A stretch of 64,000 bases of DNA, from contig CM038706.1 in assembly GCA_021613375.1 (NCBI GenBank), positions 24,135,366-24,199,365 on the forward strand. The letters run 5' to 3'. The position numbers and the translations under genes were made by a program. Below the pieces are notes generated by a model. It did no database searches and had not been told where the DNA came from. It saw only the letters and a program-made list of their open reading frames with translations. Below, one piece after another: positions 12,601-21,091 of this stretch. Every line of letters starts with the position of its first letter. Positions within the stretch are counted from its first letter, which is position 1. Source of the stretch: Megaleporinus macrocephalus (taxonomy: Eukaryota > Chordata > Actinopteri > Characiformes > Anostomidae).

Positions 12601-15600
12601 AGGAATGAAATCTAAGCTCTAAGAGTTCATGTAGGCTTCTTATGATGGTGTTTTATGAAGATTTAAAGAGAGGCATGGGAGTCTTAACTTTACAGCAGTA
12701 CACCTGAAAGAAGTTCAAGGTTCAAGGAGATTAGATGATTAGATAAGATCAGTGATATGGTATATCATATTACATAATTTATTGTCATAAAACTGCTATT
12801 TTTACTGCAGCTTTCATAAACAGTGGTAGGCACTATCACAGTGATTGTGTGTTCTGTTTTATCGATCACAAATTTGGGCATGTAATTCAAGGTCTAAGTG
12901 CTATTACATGAGTTAAGAACTGCCTCTTAAAATGATATTTCTGTCACAGCTTCTACCATAATGCCATCATAAAGAGAGGTCATGAGGTACGCCATTCTGT
13001 GTAGGCAGATGTTTGGCAATGTCAGAATTCTGATGTGAAATTTTTATTGTTTTCAAAATTCTTAACTGCAGCTAGAAATAGATGCTCTCACCTCGAGAAC
13101 TGTCACACGATTAGGTGCTTTATGTGGAATTGTGTGGAGCTGGAATTGACCCTGACGTTCCTTCACTGTAAAAACACAGTGGTCCTGCAGCATCTCCATG
13201 TCTTTAATGACCGCCCTGGGAGCAGGGCTGAACGTGGGTTCCCAGTGCTGCATGGCTGGAGAGGAGAAAGGAGTCCTCAGCAGCTTCAGGGTAAGAGCGC
13301 ATGAGCATGTCAAAAGAACAGCAAGAAACAATGAGGTCTTTTTTCATCAGGTCTGAACTTTTAAACATAAAAGATTCCTAAATGGCTGATTTGAGGGTAG
13401 CGCTCTAGAAAAAAGACTTCTATGGAAAAATTGCATTTCCAATCCTTAAAATTGAAAAAAGGTCTTCAAATTGTACTCCTATATCTCATTTACAAAATAA
13501 CCATTTACTGAATTCTTCTTTAGGGAGGCAAAAGCAGTTTCTCTATGGCAGTGATCATAAACCCTGGTCCTGGAAATCTACTACTGTGGAGTTTAGTTCC
13601 AACCAGAATTAGACACATCTGCTCCAGCTAATGAGCTTCTTCAAAATCCCGGTCATGTGTGCTGGTTTGGGGAGAGTGCAGCATGCTAGATATGGGGTGA
13701 AACTAAACTCTGCAGAGTAGCAGATCTCCAGTATGAAGGCTGGAGACCACTATTTTATGGAATCGCTCTAAAAAACCCTTTTTGGCACCACTGTTTTTAA
13801 GAATGTAGTCCTAAAGAAGTGGTTCCCATTCCTGGACTGGGTTGCACTGGTTTTCCATTTGTGTGTAAAATCAGAGTGGATTGACCCTGACCAGCATATT
13901 TTAGTGGCTTTCTCCACTCGACCACACTTACTTCAACTCAGGAATGTCTAGTTCATTACATGATTAACAAGAAGGTGTGTCTGGAAAGAGGACTCAAGAA
14001 CCAGAAGTGGAAACCACCGTACTTACGGATTAAAAAATATTTGGCTATTGTAACAGCTGCTGTCAACTTTCAGTTATTGTACATTCAGAACTGTATCAAT
14101 AGGAAGACTGTACAGGTGTTTAATACAGATGTGGTTTTCACCTGGTATTCGTTTCCTGGTCCAGTGTTGGCTAAAATGTAGAGCTGGTTGTCTGAGTGCT
14201 CCACATGGTACAGCAGGCCAGGCTGTCGAGGTTGCACTACTGTGGGAAGTGAGAGAGGAGACCTGCTGTCAATCATCCAGACCTCAGAGCTGCACTTGCT
14301 GCTGCAGTTTACTGTTAGTATCCTCTGATCTCTGGAGCGACTGACTTCCACAAAGAACCTGTAGAGAATATGTACATACAGGTACAATCACAGGACAGAA
14401 AGAGGTAATGGATGACACATGTGACTGAGAACTGTCACTAATCTCAAATATACTACTGTAGGTGAATATATACTAGGCCAAAGATGGTAAGCAATTTTAT
14501 AAAAGAGATTAACTGAAAAATAAATTAAGTTCATTATTTAAAACCACAAGTATTTTACATATACAGTATTTATTAAACAAATAGTCCCGGTCCTGAAATC
14601 TGATTGGCTAAACCTGTTCAAAGCCGTGGTAAATACACTATGTACGCACCTGTGACCACCTTACAACAACGGAATTCCTTATTAATTCCCCAACGGTTTA
14701 AATCCCTGTCATGTAGCTGCTTCTAGTCTGCGAACTACAACGGTGCAGAAACCTTCTGCTGCAGGGTTGAAGGCGAATGTTATTCACACGTAATTAATAA
14801 CTAAATACTTAAGTTTCACTTTTTTGTTGTCATTTTATTCAAAACTCATAAAACAGCGTGGCGTTAGAGGACAAACACAGTGCTAACGATTACTTGTTTA
14901 GGCTAATGCTAACTTAACTAACTGACTGACTTGAGCTAAAGCCTAGAAACACAGCCCATACTACCCTGTTCTTCCTGCAACTTCTCTTTTAGATTAATAA
15001 TCTGTTTAGACAGAGGACAAAAATCACTGTATTTGTACTGAAGTAAAAAACCCAGAACAAAGTGGACATGTGTTGTTTTAGGAAGTGGCTACCCCGCATT
15101 ACTGTAGCGTAACTTTCGCCCTCTTGTTGCATAGTAACGGTTAATTGAGGAATGGTAATTTTTTAAAAATACATTACATTATGAATTATAAATTGAATTT
15201 TATAATATTTTATGTTCACCGTCGTTTAATAAAAGCAATAAAACACTGTAATATTGTTTTTGTTTTTTAATGATAAATCAATAACTAACACATTTTTGTT
15301 ACATTAACTTAAATTAACAAATTCAGACTGTTTTCTCAGACTGTTGGAGATATACTGGAACACATACCGATTTTGTTAACGAGGGACTTACTACACAGAA
15401 CAGAAACTTTAAACTAAAAGTTAAAAGAGCAGAAAGTTAAGATGCACTACGACTCTCTTACTCAGGATCGTTTTCCTTGTAAACCAGCGTGCTTTGGGCT
15501 CCAGCGTCGGTAAGATGAAGTCTGAAAACATTCCTGCACTGAAGCCCTTCTTGAGTGGTGTAGAACAGCACATCATCAGTGGCCCACTCTGTGATAAGCA

Positions 15601-17389
15601 AAAAAGGGGATTTTATTAGTAAATAATGAACCAAAGGTCATGGTAAAGAGGACCGCTTCAAGAATGACCTGATCAGGGTGTTTTGTTTTGCTCAAACTCC
15701 AATCCTTAACCAGTTCTATGCTGCAAGGAAATACACATGCTAAAACACAACCTCTGGACACAGTGCCCCTTAGGTCAACGAGGCCCATTTTAGGCCTATT
15801 TTAAATTCATACAGGGTCAAAGAGTACACTAAGAGCAGAAAAACCTCTAAAGGCAACTTGCTCGAGTCCTACGCATGGCCTTACCAAAGCTGAACACCTT
15901 GTCCAGGATGAGCATGGGCTTCTGAGGTATAGTAAACTGCTCTAATCGAACCAGCACACATCTGGCTTCCTCACAGTGATCGTTCTTCACAGTAGCTGCC
16001 AGTACAGACTCTGTTGGAGAGAGCCTGACCTTCTGAATGATCCCATCCACATCTCCTGCCCAGTCAGTATGGAGCACCTGCTCCATGTCCTGTTTACCTG
16101 AGGAAGAACACACTTCTGATTGGACATTTGTCTTCTTAGAAAATGACCATAGTATAAGACAATTATAATAAAAAATAAAAAGAGCACCCTCTCCGTGTGC
16201 CACCCTGAAGATCCCACGCCCATCCACAACGTACACATGATGAGATCCCTGGAACTGCAGATCAGAGTGAGATTGGTACAAGCTTGACTGATTCTTCATT
16301 TGATTATCCAAGTTTACTCCTGTACCTCAAACGAAAAAGTCATTAAAAGCCGCTTACTGCTGTGTGGTCAGGCACATCAGTAAACCGCTGATAAACTGAA
16401 CGCAGTCTTCGCTTAAAATGCCGCTCGAGGCTTCTCTGTTTTCCCAGCTCAGCTTCAGAGTAGTGGACTGGGGTATTTACATATCTCTGTAAAAAACAAC
16501 AACATCATGTCTTCATTTACAAACAGTGCTACTATCTTCAAAAAGTGTTTTCTACATAAAAACATTAAAGCAGCCCTATCCTATATAATATCCTTCCCAC
16601 ATGCCATCACCTTCATGAACAGCTAAACATCACACACTACATTCTGGATACAGTCTACTACATGCATACATCCATATCCAGATGTTCTCTCACTCTTCTT
16701 TCTCTCTACTGCACTTTTATTTATCTGATAGAGTCTCAGAACACTCTGTACCACCGTCTTACCAGTGACTCTTCTGTTCTTCATATTAATATCTATTTAA
16801 TTTAGTCTGCACTGTTCTTCACTGCTGCACTCAGCACTTTACTTTTAATATATACAACTCTGCACATGTTAAGTTTACAGGTGTGTCTGTGCATGTATGT
16901 GTGTGTGTGTGTGTGTGTGTAGGTTGGATGTGCTACTTCTGTAATGTCAGTTATTGTGCACTGTGAGCTTTTGTAACCAAACACAAATTCCTTGTATGTG
17001 TGAGCATACTTGGCAAATAAAGTCCGATTCTGATTCTGATCATTGTTATATTAAAGTTACACTTCAAACCTTAAGGGCCCATATTATGAAAACCTGAATT
17101 TTTTATTGCTAATAAAATAGCAGTGTATTTGTTGTTTGTTGTGGGCCCAGGATCCACCAACACTGTAAAGCAATTAAAGCTGAGAGGTTTTCTACAAATA
17201 TATAATTTCTGAATTACTTTGTTTACATCTCAAAGACTGAATTATACAGAAAATTCGGAAAACCGGTGGAATTCCCCTGTATTCGCGCTATAAAAGAGCT
17301 GTGTCTGAACTGAGCTGATGGCTGTTTAGAGGGACTGTGTGTCAGGTGGTCTTACCGCTGTATAAAGGCGTGTAGTTGGACGGATCCAT
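4108..17389 (-). CDS. prepl: PREPL, prolyl endopeptidase-like hydrolase, complete gene model
   Basis: Member of the prolyl-oligopeptidase (S9A-related) family: an N-terminal beta-propeller lid and a C-terminal alpha/beta-hydrolase domain. In mammals it acts as a serine (thio)esterase-like protein linked to vesicle trafficking and neuromuscular function. Fourteen coding exons give 2019 bp in continuous phase, about 672 residues, against 638 (short) and 727 (long) in human. The triad residues are in place: Ser in [11 protein letters not shown] (exon 9137-9353), Asp in [12 protein letters not shown] (7037-7163) and His in QPGGDHF (4611-4693). Conserved landmarks include [14 protein letters not shown] and LAYCHVRGGGE. 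The first junction is the least certain part: the donor at 17356 is in phase with an internal acceptor at 16467 but not with the better-looking acceptor at 16486. The gene faces CAMKMT across a short shared upstream region. Confidence 0.92.
4611..4693 (-). CDS. prepl: PREPL coding exon 13 (catalytic His)
   Basis: Acceptor cttttcccag, donor GAG|gtgagc, 83 bp. Encodes [20 protein letters not shown]; the His aligns with the catalytic His of human ILDIQPGGNH. Confidence 0.94.
5050..5640. promoter_or_regulatory. Candidate intronic enhancer
   Basis: Unique, GC-richer block with clustered motifs: TAATCC (5105-5110), three GATA sites on the - strand (5243-5249, 5264-5270, 5317-5323) and the homeodomain palindrome TTAATTAA (5408-5415). 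No repeat resemblance and no exon frame. Conservation cannot be tested here. Confidence 0.3.
6447..6571 (+). repeat. Short dispersed repeat, copy A
   Basis: Shares CTGTAAGTAGCAGCCATGCT and a later AAGTAGCTAGTACAGGTAAC with 42304-42375, where the two blocks lie closer together. Family not recognised. Confidence 0.5.
6604..6640. repeat. (AAT)n microsatellite
   Basis: Run of AAT/TAA units with one interruption, in a PREPL intron. Confidence 0.9.
7037..7163 (-). CDS. prepl: PREPL coding exon 12 (catalytic Asp)
   Basis: Acceptor gtgtgcttcag, donor AAAG|gttggt, 127 bp. Contains [20 protein letters not shown]; the Asp of GDSRVP aligns with the catalytic Asp of human ITAYENDERVPL. Confidence 0.94.
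7535..8270 (+). mobile_element. L2-like LINE 3' remnant, interrupted
   Basis: The 5' piece (7535-7669) reads as decayed reverse-transcriptase C-terminal sequence ([18 protein letters not shown]). The 3' piece (8069-8270) continues [10 protein letters not shown] then GTGTCCTTGGGTGCTTGAAAGG and an ATT-type tail, typical of fish L2 3' ends. A 391-bp DNA element splits it. Non-functional. Confidence 0.75.
7670..8060. mobile_element. Non-autonomous hAT-type element nested in the LINE
   Basis: 391 bp bounded by a perfect 8-bp duplication CCTCCGCT (7662-7669 and 8061-8068). The ends form imperfect inverted repeats: CAGAGATGGATTAAGG against CATGGCTGGATTACTG (12 of 16 match). An 8-bp duplication and CA..G ends fit the hAT superfamily. 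No coding capacity. Removing one duplication copy restores an uninterrupted LINE reading. Confidence 0.8.
8896..9045 (-). CDS. prepl: PREPL coding exon 11
   Basis: Acceptor gttctttccag, donor CAG|gtaatt, exactly 50 codons. Starts [18 protein letters not shown] and ends [10 protein letters not shown], matching human APFLDVLNTMMDTTLPLT and YCPYQNIKPQ. Confidence 0.95.
9137..9353 (-). CDS. prepl: PREPL coding exon 10 (nucleophile Ser)
   Basis: Acceptor gtctggacag, donor CAG|gtttgc, 217 bp. Carries [15 protein letters not shown] and the nucleophile elbow [14 protein letters not shown] (human TAFSAGGVLAGALC). Confidence 0.95.
9354..10225 (-). other. PREPL intron between coding exons 9 and 10
   Basis: 0.87 kb of AT-rich intron with no recognised feature. 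Confidence 0.6.
10226..10401 (-). CDS. prepl: PREPL coding exon 9 (start of hydrolase core)
   Basis: Acceptor tgttttcag, donor CAG|gtgctg, 176 bp. Encodes [13 protein letters not shown] and the highly conserved [18 protein letters not shown] and WVLAYCHVR segments of the alpha/beta-hydrolase domain. Confidence 0.95.
10402..11954 (-). other. PREPL intron between coding exons 8 and 9
   Basis: Holds the reverse-oriented SINE at 10520-10722; the rest is AT-rich with nothing recognised. Confidence 0.6.
10520..10722 (-). mobile_element. tRNA-derived SINE, reverse orientation
   Basis: On the - strand a tRNA-like head carries a B-box-like GGTTCAGTTCC. It is followed by the fish-wide tail AAGTCACTTTGGATAAGAGC and ATCTGCCAAATG and a TAAATGTAAATG-like end. 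The element is diverged and only the family type is clear. Confidence 0.6.
11955..12161 (-). CDS. prepl: PREPL coding exon 8
   Basis: Acceptor gtttaacttag, donor CAG|gtatga, exactly 69 codons. Starts [11 protein letters not shown] and includes [16 protein letters not shown], aligned with human LPPWACGF and LCSPIRPPKYYTY. Confidence 0.91.
12162..13091 (-). other. PREPL intron between coding exons 7 and 8
   Basis: 0.93 kb, AT-rich, no recognised element. Confidence 0.6.
13092..13283 (-). CDS. prepl: PREPL coding exon 7
   Basis: Acceptor taccctgaag, donor GAG|gtgaga, exactly 64 codons. Contains [20 protein letters not shown], aligned with human VIDLDMFKDHCVLFLKH. Confidence 0.91.
13549..13752. 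mobile_element. hAT-type MITE in PREPL intron
   Basis: 204 bp with long imperfect terminal inverted repeats of about 57 bp: CAGTGATCATAAACCCTGGT at one end, and the other end complements TAGTGGTCTCCAGCCTTCAT. Both continue into AATCTACTACT / GATCTGCTACT and GAGTTTAGTT. Flanks CTCTATGG (13541-13548) and TTTTATGG (13753-13760) match at 6 of 8, an aged 8-bp duplication. It resembles fish repeats that begin CAGTGGTTCTCAAACCTGGTC. Confidence 0.75.
14142..14358 (-). CDS. prepl: PREPL coding exon 6
   Basis: Acceptor ttctctacag, donor CAG|gtgaaa, 217 bp. Propeller blades with SSEVWMIDS and [20 protein letters not shown], close to human [20 protein letters not shown]. Confidence 0.93.
14359..15461 (-). 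other. PREPL intron between coding exons 5 and 6
   Basis: 1.1 kb. About 14585-15160 looks like an old dispersed repeat (tcctgaaatctgattggct near one end, GTAACGGTTAATTGAGGAAT near the other) with only weak inverted ends. Not assigned to a family. Confidence 0.4.
15462..15588 (-). CDS. prepl: PREPL coding exon 5
   Basis: Acceptor gcttatcacag, donor CCTGA|gtaaga, 127 bp. Encodes [20 protein letters not shown], matching human DVLFYTFQRNLRCHDVYR. Confidence 0.92.
15885..16097 (-). CDS. prepl: PREPL coding exon 4
   Basis: Acceptor tcttcctcag, donor TTTG|gtaagg, 213 bp. Propeller segment with [19 protein letters not shown], aligning with human FIDCIRVAPDEKYVAAK. Introns on either side of this region are about 90-300 bp. 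Confidence 0.88.
16188..16254 (-). CDS. prepl: PREPL coding exon 3
   Basis: Encodes [18 protein letters not shown], matching the first propeller strands of human PREPL. Acceptor tctgatctgcag gives the right phase. A further-upstream acceptor at 16319 leaves an open frame but breaks phase with exon 2. The donor G|gtgctc is weak. Confidence 0.7.
16358..16467 (-). CDS. prepl: PREPL coding exon 2
   Basis: Encodes a basic helix-like stretch ([20 protein letters not shown]), comparable to the MDAFEKVRTKLET region of human PREPL. Donor GCA|gtaagc is strong. Three acceptors are possible: 16486 (best polypyrimidine tract, wrong phase for exon 1), 16467 and 16452 (both in phase). I chose 16467. Confidence 0.6.
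16468..17355 (-). other. PREPL intron 1
   Basis: Mostly occupied by a LINE-type 3' tail on the + strand and its GT microsatellite (16600-17040). Nothing else recognised. Confidence 0.5.
16600..17040 (+). mobile_element. Fish non-LTR retrotransposon 3' tail
   Basis: C/T-rich sequence, then tgtgcactgtgagc, CCTTGTATGTGTGAGCATAC and a terminus CAAATAAAGTCC followed by GATTCTGATTCTGAT. This ending (poly(A)-like signal plus short tandem tail) is typical of abundant fish LINE 3' ends. It includes a (GT)n run at 16897-16920. Confidence 0.5.
17356..17389 (-). CDS. prepl: PREPL first coding exon (start)
   Basis: Short open segment [11 protein letters not shown] plus one base, then donor GCG|gtaagac. 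The ATG has G at -3 and G at +4. It faces CAMKMT across a short CpG-containing region. Assignment rests on position and phase, because the PREPL N-terminus is poorly conserved. Confidence 0.55.
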
Positions 17390-17945
17390 TGCGTCTGAAT
17401 GTAAAACCAACTTGTATTTAATTTTCGTGACACTGAACGCAAAACGGCAAATGAAATCATTTAATGCACCAGGTTGTCCTTGCAGTTCATTCAAAACAAT
17501 AACACAAAATATACGCCTCTGAACGCTCCGACGCAGCTCCCCGCCTGTATTATTTTAATAACTTATATTCTGCATGTTGTAGTTTGCGGTTGATCTCATG
17601 TTTACATGTGCAGCCAAAAACCGAGCGACGCCGAAATATGACATTTCACGCAGACTAGAATAATCGAGCTGAGAGTATCCGATTTAACTATAGGAATCTG
17701 TGTTGGATTGTTGTGGTTGTAGATTGCTTTTCCTGGGCAGTGGAAGTGTACGGAAGCAGCGTGCCTTACTGGAGCTGTGTGTATACCGGCGGAGGGGACG
17801 AACTGGGGGCTGCGTCGCTGTTTTAGTGGGATTTTGGGGGCATTTTTGTAGATTATAGGCAGCCGACAGCGACAGCAGCTGCATGAAGAAGTTATTCAAG
17901 TTGTCTACGTCTCACGAACACTGTAAATTGTTGTTTAAGTGAGAA
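17390..17945. promoter_or_regulatory. Shared PREPL/CAMKMT bidirectional promoter region
   Basis: 556 bp separate the divergent start codons of PREPL and CAMKMT. The centre has scattered CpGs (17520-17660) and an ETS-like CGGAAG near 17752; I see no TATA box well placed for either gene. Head-to-head genes at this spacing usually share a promoter, and the mammalian pair is arranged the same way. Transcription start sites cannot be read from the sequence. Confidence 0.7.
17883..17942 (+). other. Upstream ORF (19 codons) in CAMKMT leader
   Basis: ATG at 17883 opens MKKLFKLSTSHEHCKLLFK and ends with TGA at 17940-17942, three bases before the CAMKMT ATG and in the same frame. If the transcript starts upstream of 17883, CAMKMT would need leaky scanning or re-initiation. 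The stop also shows that the CAMKMT frame does not extend 5' of 17946. Confidence 0.5.
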
Positions 17946-18044
17946 ATGGACTCGAATCGAGTAGGTAGTCCGAGAATGGATGAGCTTAAAAACTCCAACT
18001 GTGGAAGCGACGTGGCTCGAGCTCGGTGGACCATTCTGAGACAG
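17946..18044 (+). CDS. camkmt: CAMKMT coding exon 1
   Basis: 33 codons from MDSNRVGSPRMDEL to ARARWTILRQ, donor CAG|gtgggt. The ARW.LLRQ ending matches human AARWKLLRQ. A second in-frame ATG is codon 11. Confidence 0.9.
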
Positions 18045-21000
18045 GTGGGTTCACCTTTGCTCAGTTAACGGCTAGTTCATTATCCAGCTCAGTGGTCATC
18101 AGCTCCAGACCCGCAGACGATCACCTGTACAGATCAGCTTGTCTCGTGTAATGACAGGGTTGCTAGGGTCAGGAAAACACAACGTTTACCTGCGTTGCTG
18201 TACAACACCTGTTTATACCCTTATTAGTAGAGGAGAGCGATATTACACACATACAATATCACCATGCATTAGAGGATTTCCACAATACACGATGTAGCAG
18301 TGTTTACTCTTTCTATTTTCACACAAGAGGAAGCTGCAGTAGTGCCACATTAAAAATATAAAATCAAATAACAGTATATTGTAATTTGATATTTCACGCA
18401 TTGCAGTGCATTAAATATAGTCAAGCAGCACTAATTATGCTTTTTACATCTAATTATGCTTCTAATTATGCTTTTTACACATAAAATTGGTCAGGGCTCA
18501 AGAAGTACTGACAATATCCACAATATGCTCAGAAGGGTTTCAGCAGTGGTGGGCTGCCCCCTCATTCACCACAGTGATGCGTGCTAGCTTAAGAGGCATC
18601 AAAATGTTTGGTTTAAAAGTTCTAATTTTGGAAAGTTTCTTGTTTAGTGATCTTCCACACATGAATTAGGTCTTACACATCTACATTTTTGTCTTCAGTT
18701 TGTGGAATTAGTAATAATTCACTCTCCACCAATATCAAACTCTCCCCCCCATTTATATTTTGAGACATTCACAGGGTCTAAAAGCTTAATTAGTAGGTCC
18801 CAAACCCTAACATGGGTTGTGTTTGAAACATTTACTACATTAGAAACATTACTGTTGCTAATCTGTTTCACATCTGTTTTGGTCACTGATTTGAGACATG
18901 CCCTAGGTTCAGCAACTAATGTGACAGCTATGTGACAAGCTCTTACTGAGTAAAAGTGGGTGGATCACACACAGGATCTCTTCTCTATTTTTAGTAGGCA
19001 ATAAATACACTGTAAAGAAACCCATATGCAAAGGCTCTTGCAGAGCTTGCGTGTGTTAAATGTAGTCTTCTCTTAGAACTTGTGCTTTATTACTATCTAC
19101 AGGCATTGCTAGATTTCAACATAACCTGACAGTTCCTCTTGTTCCAGGTGTTGAGACAGAGGCAGCTTGACAGCGCTGAGGTTCAGCAGGTGTCAGTGCG
19201 CAGGTTCTCTTCCTTCAACCTGTTTTCTAGAGCCAAGGTTCCCTCTTCAGAGAGCGATGACCCATTGGATGGACACTGGATTGAGTACAGAAGTGCCTGC
19301 TTTCCCCAATACAGTGCCTTACTCAGGTTTGTAAGAAAAAAGGGTAGCATTCTAGATTTCTGTATAATTCAGTGGTTAAGATGCAAACAAAGCAGAGTGT
19401 TCTGTTGGGTTTAGGAATGTAATGCCATGATGCAGTGAGTGAATACCCACTGAGCTGATCTATGTGGCTACAAGGTCAGTTTGAAAATTGCTCAAAAGGA
19501 CAGCCACTGAGTAGCTCAGCAGTTAAAAAAACAGCTTGTTTATTAAAGAACACTGTTTGTTTTGGGGGTTTGATGGAGCCATGTGATCAATACGGCTAAT
19601 TCATCGTTATATAGTTGTTTGGCCTCCCTCCGGTAGTTGGTTATGACACATTACCCTTTCACTTCATTCAATATTAAGCAGGGCGAGTCTGAGTCACTGC
19701 AGGCCTGAAAACCTGCAGTATAACATAATCTGTTTAAGCTCTCACAGCGTAGGTGAGTGTTTGTAACACGTAAACAAAGAGCACAATTTGGCAGAATGGT
19801 CCTATAATGCCGTGTGATGTGACATAGATTCTGAATCCCTCTAGAAGACTCAGATTTCTTTACGATGGTGGTTTCTTTACGCCTATAACACAAACATACA
19901 ACATACAACATTTTAATGAATACATTTCCGGGATGTAGCTTTTGGAGATATCAAATGTTTTAGACATTTCAAGCAATTCTATTTAAGTTTCTCTATTTAC
20001 AAATTTAAATAACGGTTTACAATACGCACAGTTAAATTAATGATCATTCAACAGAAATGAAATGTTTTTTCTTTCCCACTGAAACATGCAGTGCAGAAAG
20101 GTACAGTTACTAATCTGAATCCAACATAACCCTTTCCTGTATCTGTATTCTTTTTCCATAGCAGAATGATACTCATAAAAGTAGTTGGGGTTGATGCTTT
20201 AACAGCAAACACAGAAAACAACAAAATTTGTTATCATGAATTTGTAACTGTACCACATTATACTGCACTGCTCGGAGGAACAGCACCAAAACATAAACAG
20301 AGAGAAACAAAAACATTATTATAAATGAGACTAAAGCAGAGTGTCAGTTTTTAATTCTGGGCAGTGATTTCCATAAAACATCGTATGCTTTAGCTGAGCA
20401 TAAATATTGGAACAAATGAATTTCAATTCCTAACTGCTCGAGTATTAGGTCCCCTAATTGTAAATACATGAAACACTTTGGAGTTTACATAAGTTGTTTT
20501 GATGTAGAAGCTGTAAAATAAGATTAAACCTAGAGAACGGTCTGTGATGGAAATGTAAGCATTTTTCTACATGATATTAATACAGTATTATTATTATTCC
20601 CTATAGAGAAAGGGAGGGGCTGCAGATGATTTTTTTGCGCCCCACTGCATGTGTAAAGCAGGGAGGAGGCAGTGTCACAGCTCCTAGAACTGGTCTATGA
20701 TGGTGGAACTGGTGATGGGGGCAGTATAATGAATTCTGAAGTGAAGGTTTTGTCTTCCTGTGTCACAGCAAATGCCCCCAATCCTATTGGGTGGATGTTC
20801 TTAATGCAGCAAGACACATGGTTGCACACATGACCAGTGAGTTCAGGAAAAAAAGAAAAAAAAAGGTGGAAAGATATCAACTTGCCAGTCAGTTTCCTGA
20901 TTTAAGCCTATTATTATAGCAATCTCACTACATTGTTTCAATATTTTGCTTCTCACAGTATGTTCCATGTAGTTTATGCACACATTAATTCATTACAGGG

Positions 21001-21091
21001 TTATATAAACATTTTCCCTTTTTCAGAGATAACCTTGGGCCCATCAGAGTAGATGAGGTGCTCAGCAGCTTTGACAACACCGGAAATGTCT
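17946..21091 (+). CDS. camkmt: CAMKMT, calmodulin-lysine N-methyltransferase, first three exons
   Basis: SAM-dependent class I methyltransferase that in mammals trimethylates Lys115 of calmodulin. Exons 17946-18044, 19148-19326 and 21027-21091 give about 114 residues of the N-terminal part of a protein of roughly 320. Exon 2 contains VSVRRFSSFNLFSR and exon 3 VDEVLSSFDNTGNVC, close to human VSVRRFESFNLFS and VEDVLTSFDNTGNVC. The first residues are not conserved. The SAM-binding core (ELGGG region) would follow in exons not found in this window. The start has G at -3 and +4 and an in-frame TGA just upstream. The gene is very large in human (hundreds of kb), which fits the remaining 43 kb being intron. 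Confidence 0.92.
18045..19147 (+). other. CAMKMT intron 1
   Basis: 1.1 kb between exons 1 and 2; AT-rich, no recognised element. Confidence 0.6.
19148..19326 (+). CDS. camkmt: CAMKMT coding exon 2
   Basis: Acceptor cttgttccag, donor CTCAG|gtttgt, 179 bp. Encodes VLRQRQLDSAEVQQVSVRRF then SSFNLFSR and HWIEYRSACFPQYSALL; the last Arg is split with exon 3. Confidence 0.94.
19327..21026 (+). other. CAMKMT intron 2
   Basis: 1.7 kb. Mostly AT-rich; 20610-20870 is a slightly GC-richer unique block with no identifiable exon. No mobile element recognised. Confidence 0.5.
21027..21091 (+). CDS. camkmt: CAMKMT coding exon 3
   Basis: Acceptor ctttttcag, donor GTCT|gtgagt, 65 bp. Encodes DNLGPIRVDEVLSSFDNTG and NV, ending one base into the Cys codon. 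Exon 4 should start GT or GC followed by an IWPSEE-like sequence; no such sequence was seen downstream. Confidence 0.92.

Noticed and set aside
14585..15160. Inverted-repeat transposon in PREPL intron
   Set aside because: The possible ends (ATTCCTTATTAATTCC and ATTCCTCAATTAACC) match too briefly to define an element.
16255..16319. Extended PREPL exon 3 starting at 16319
   Set aside because: The frame is open, but the join to exon 2 is one base out of phase and it adds 21 residues absent from other PREPL proteins as I remember them; the acceptor at 16254 solves both.
17288..17296. CTATAAAAG as a TATA box
   Set aside because: It lies inside PREPL intron 1 in the + orientation, about 650 bp before the CAMKMT start and on the wrong strand for PREPL.
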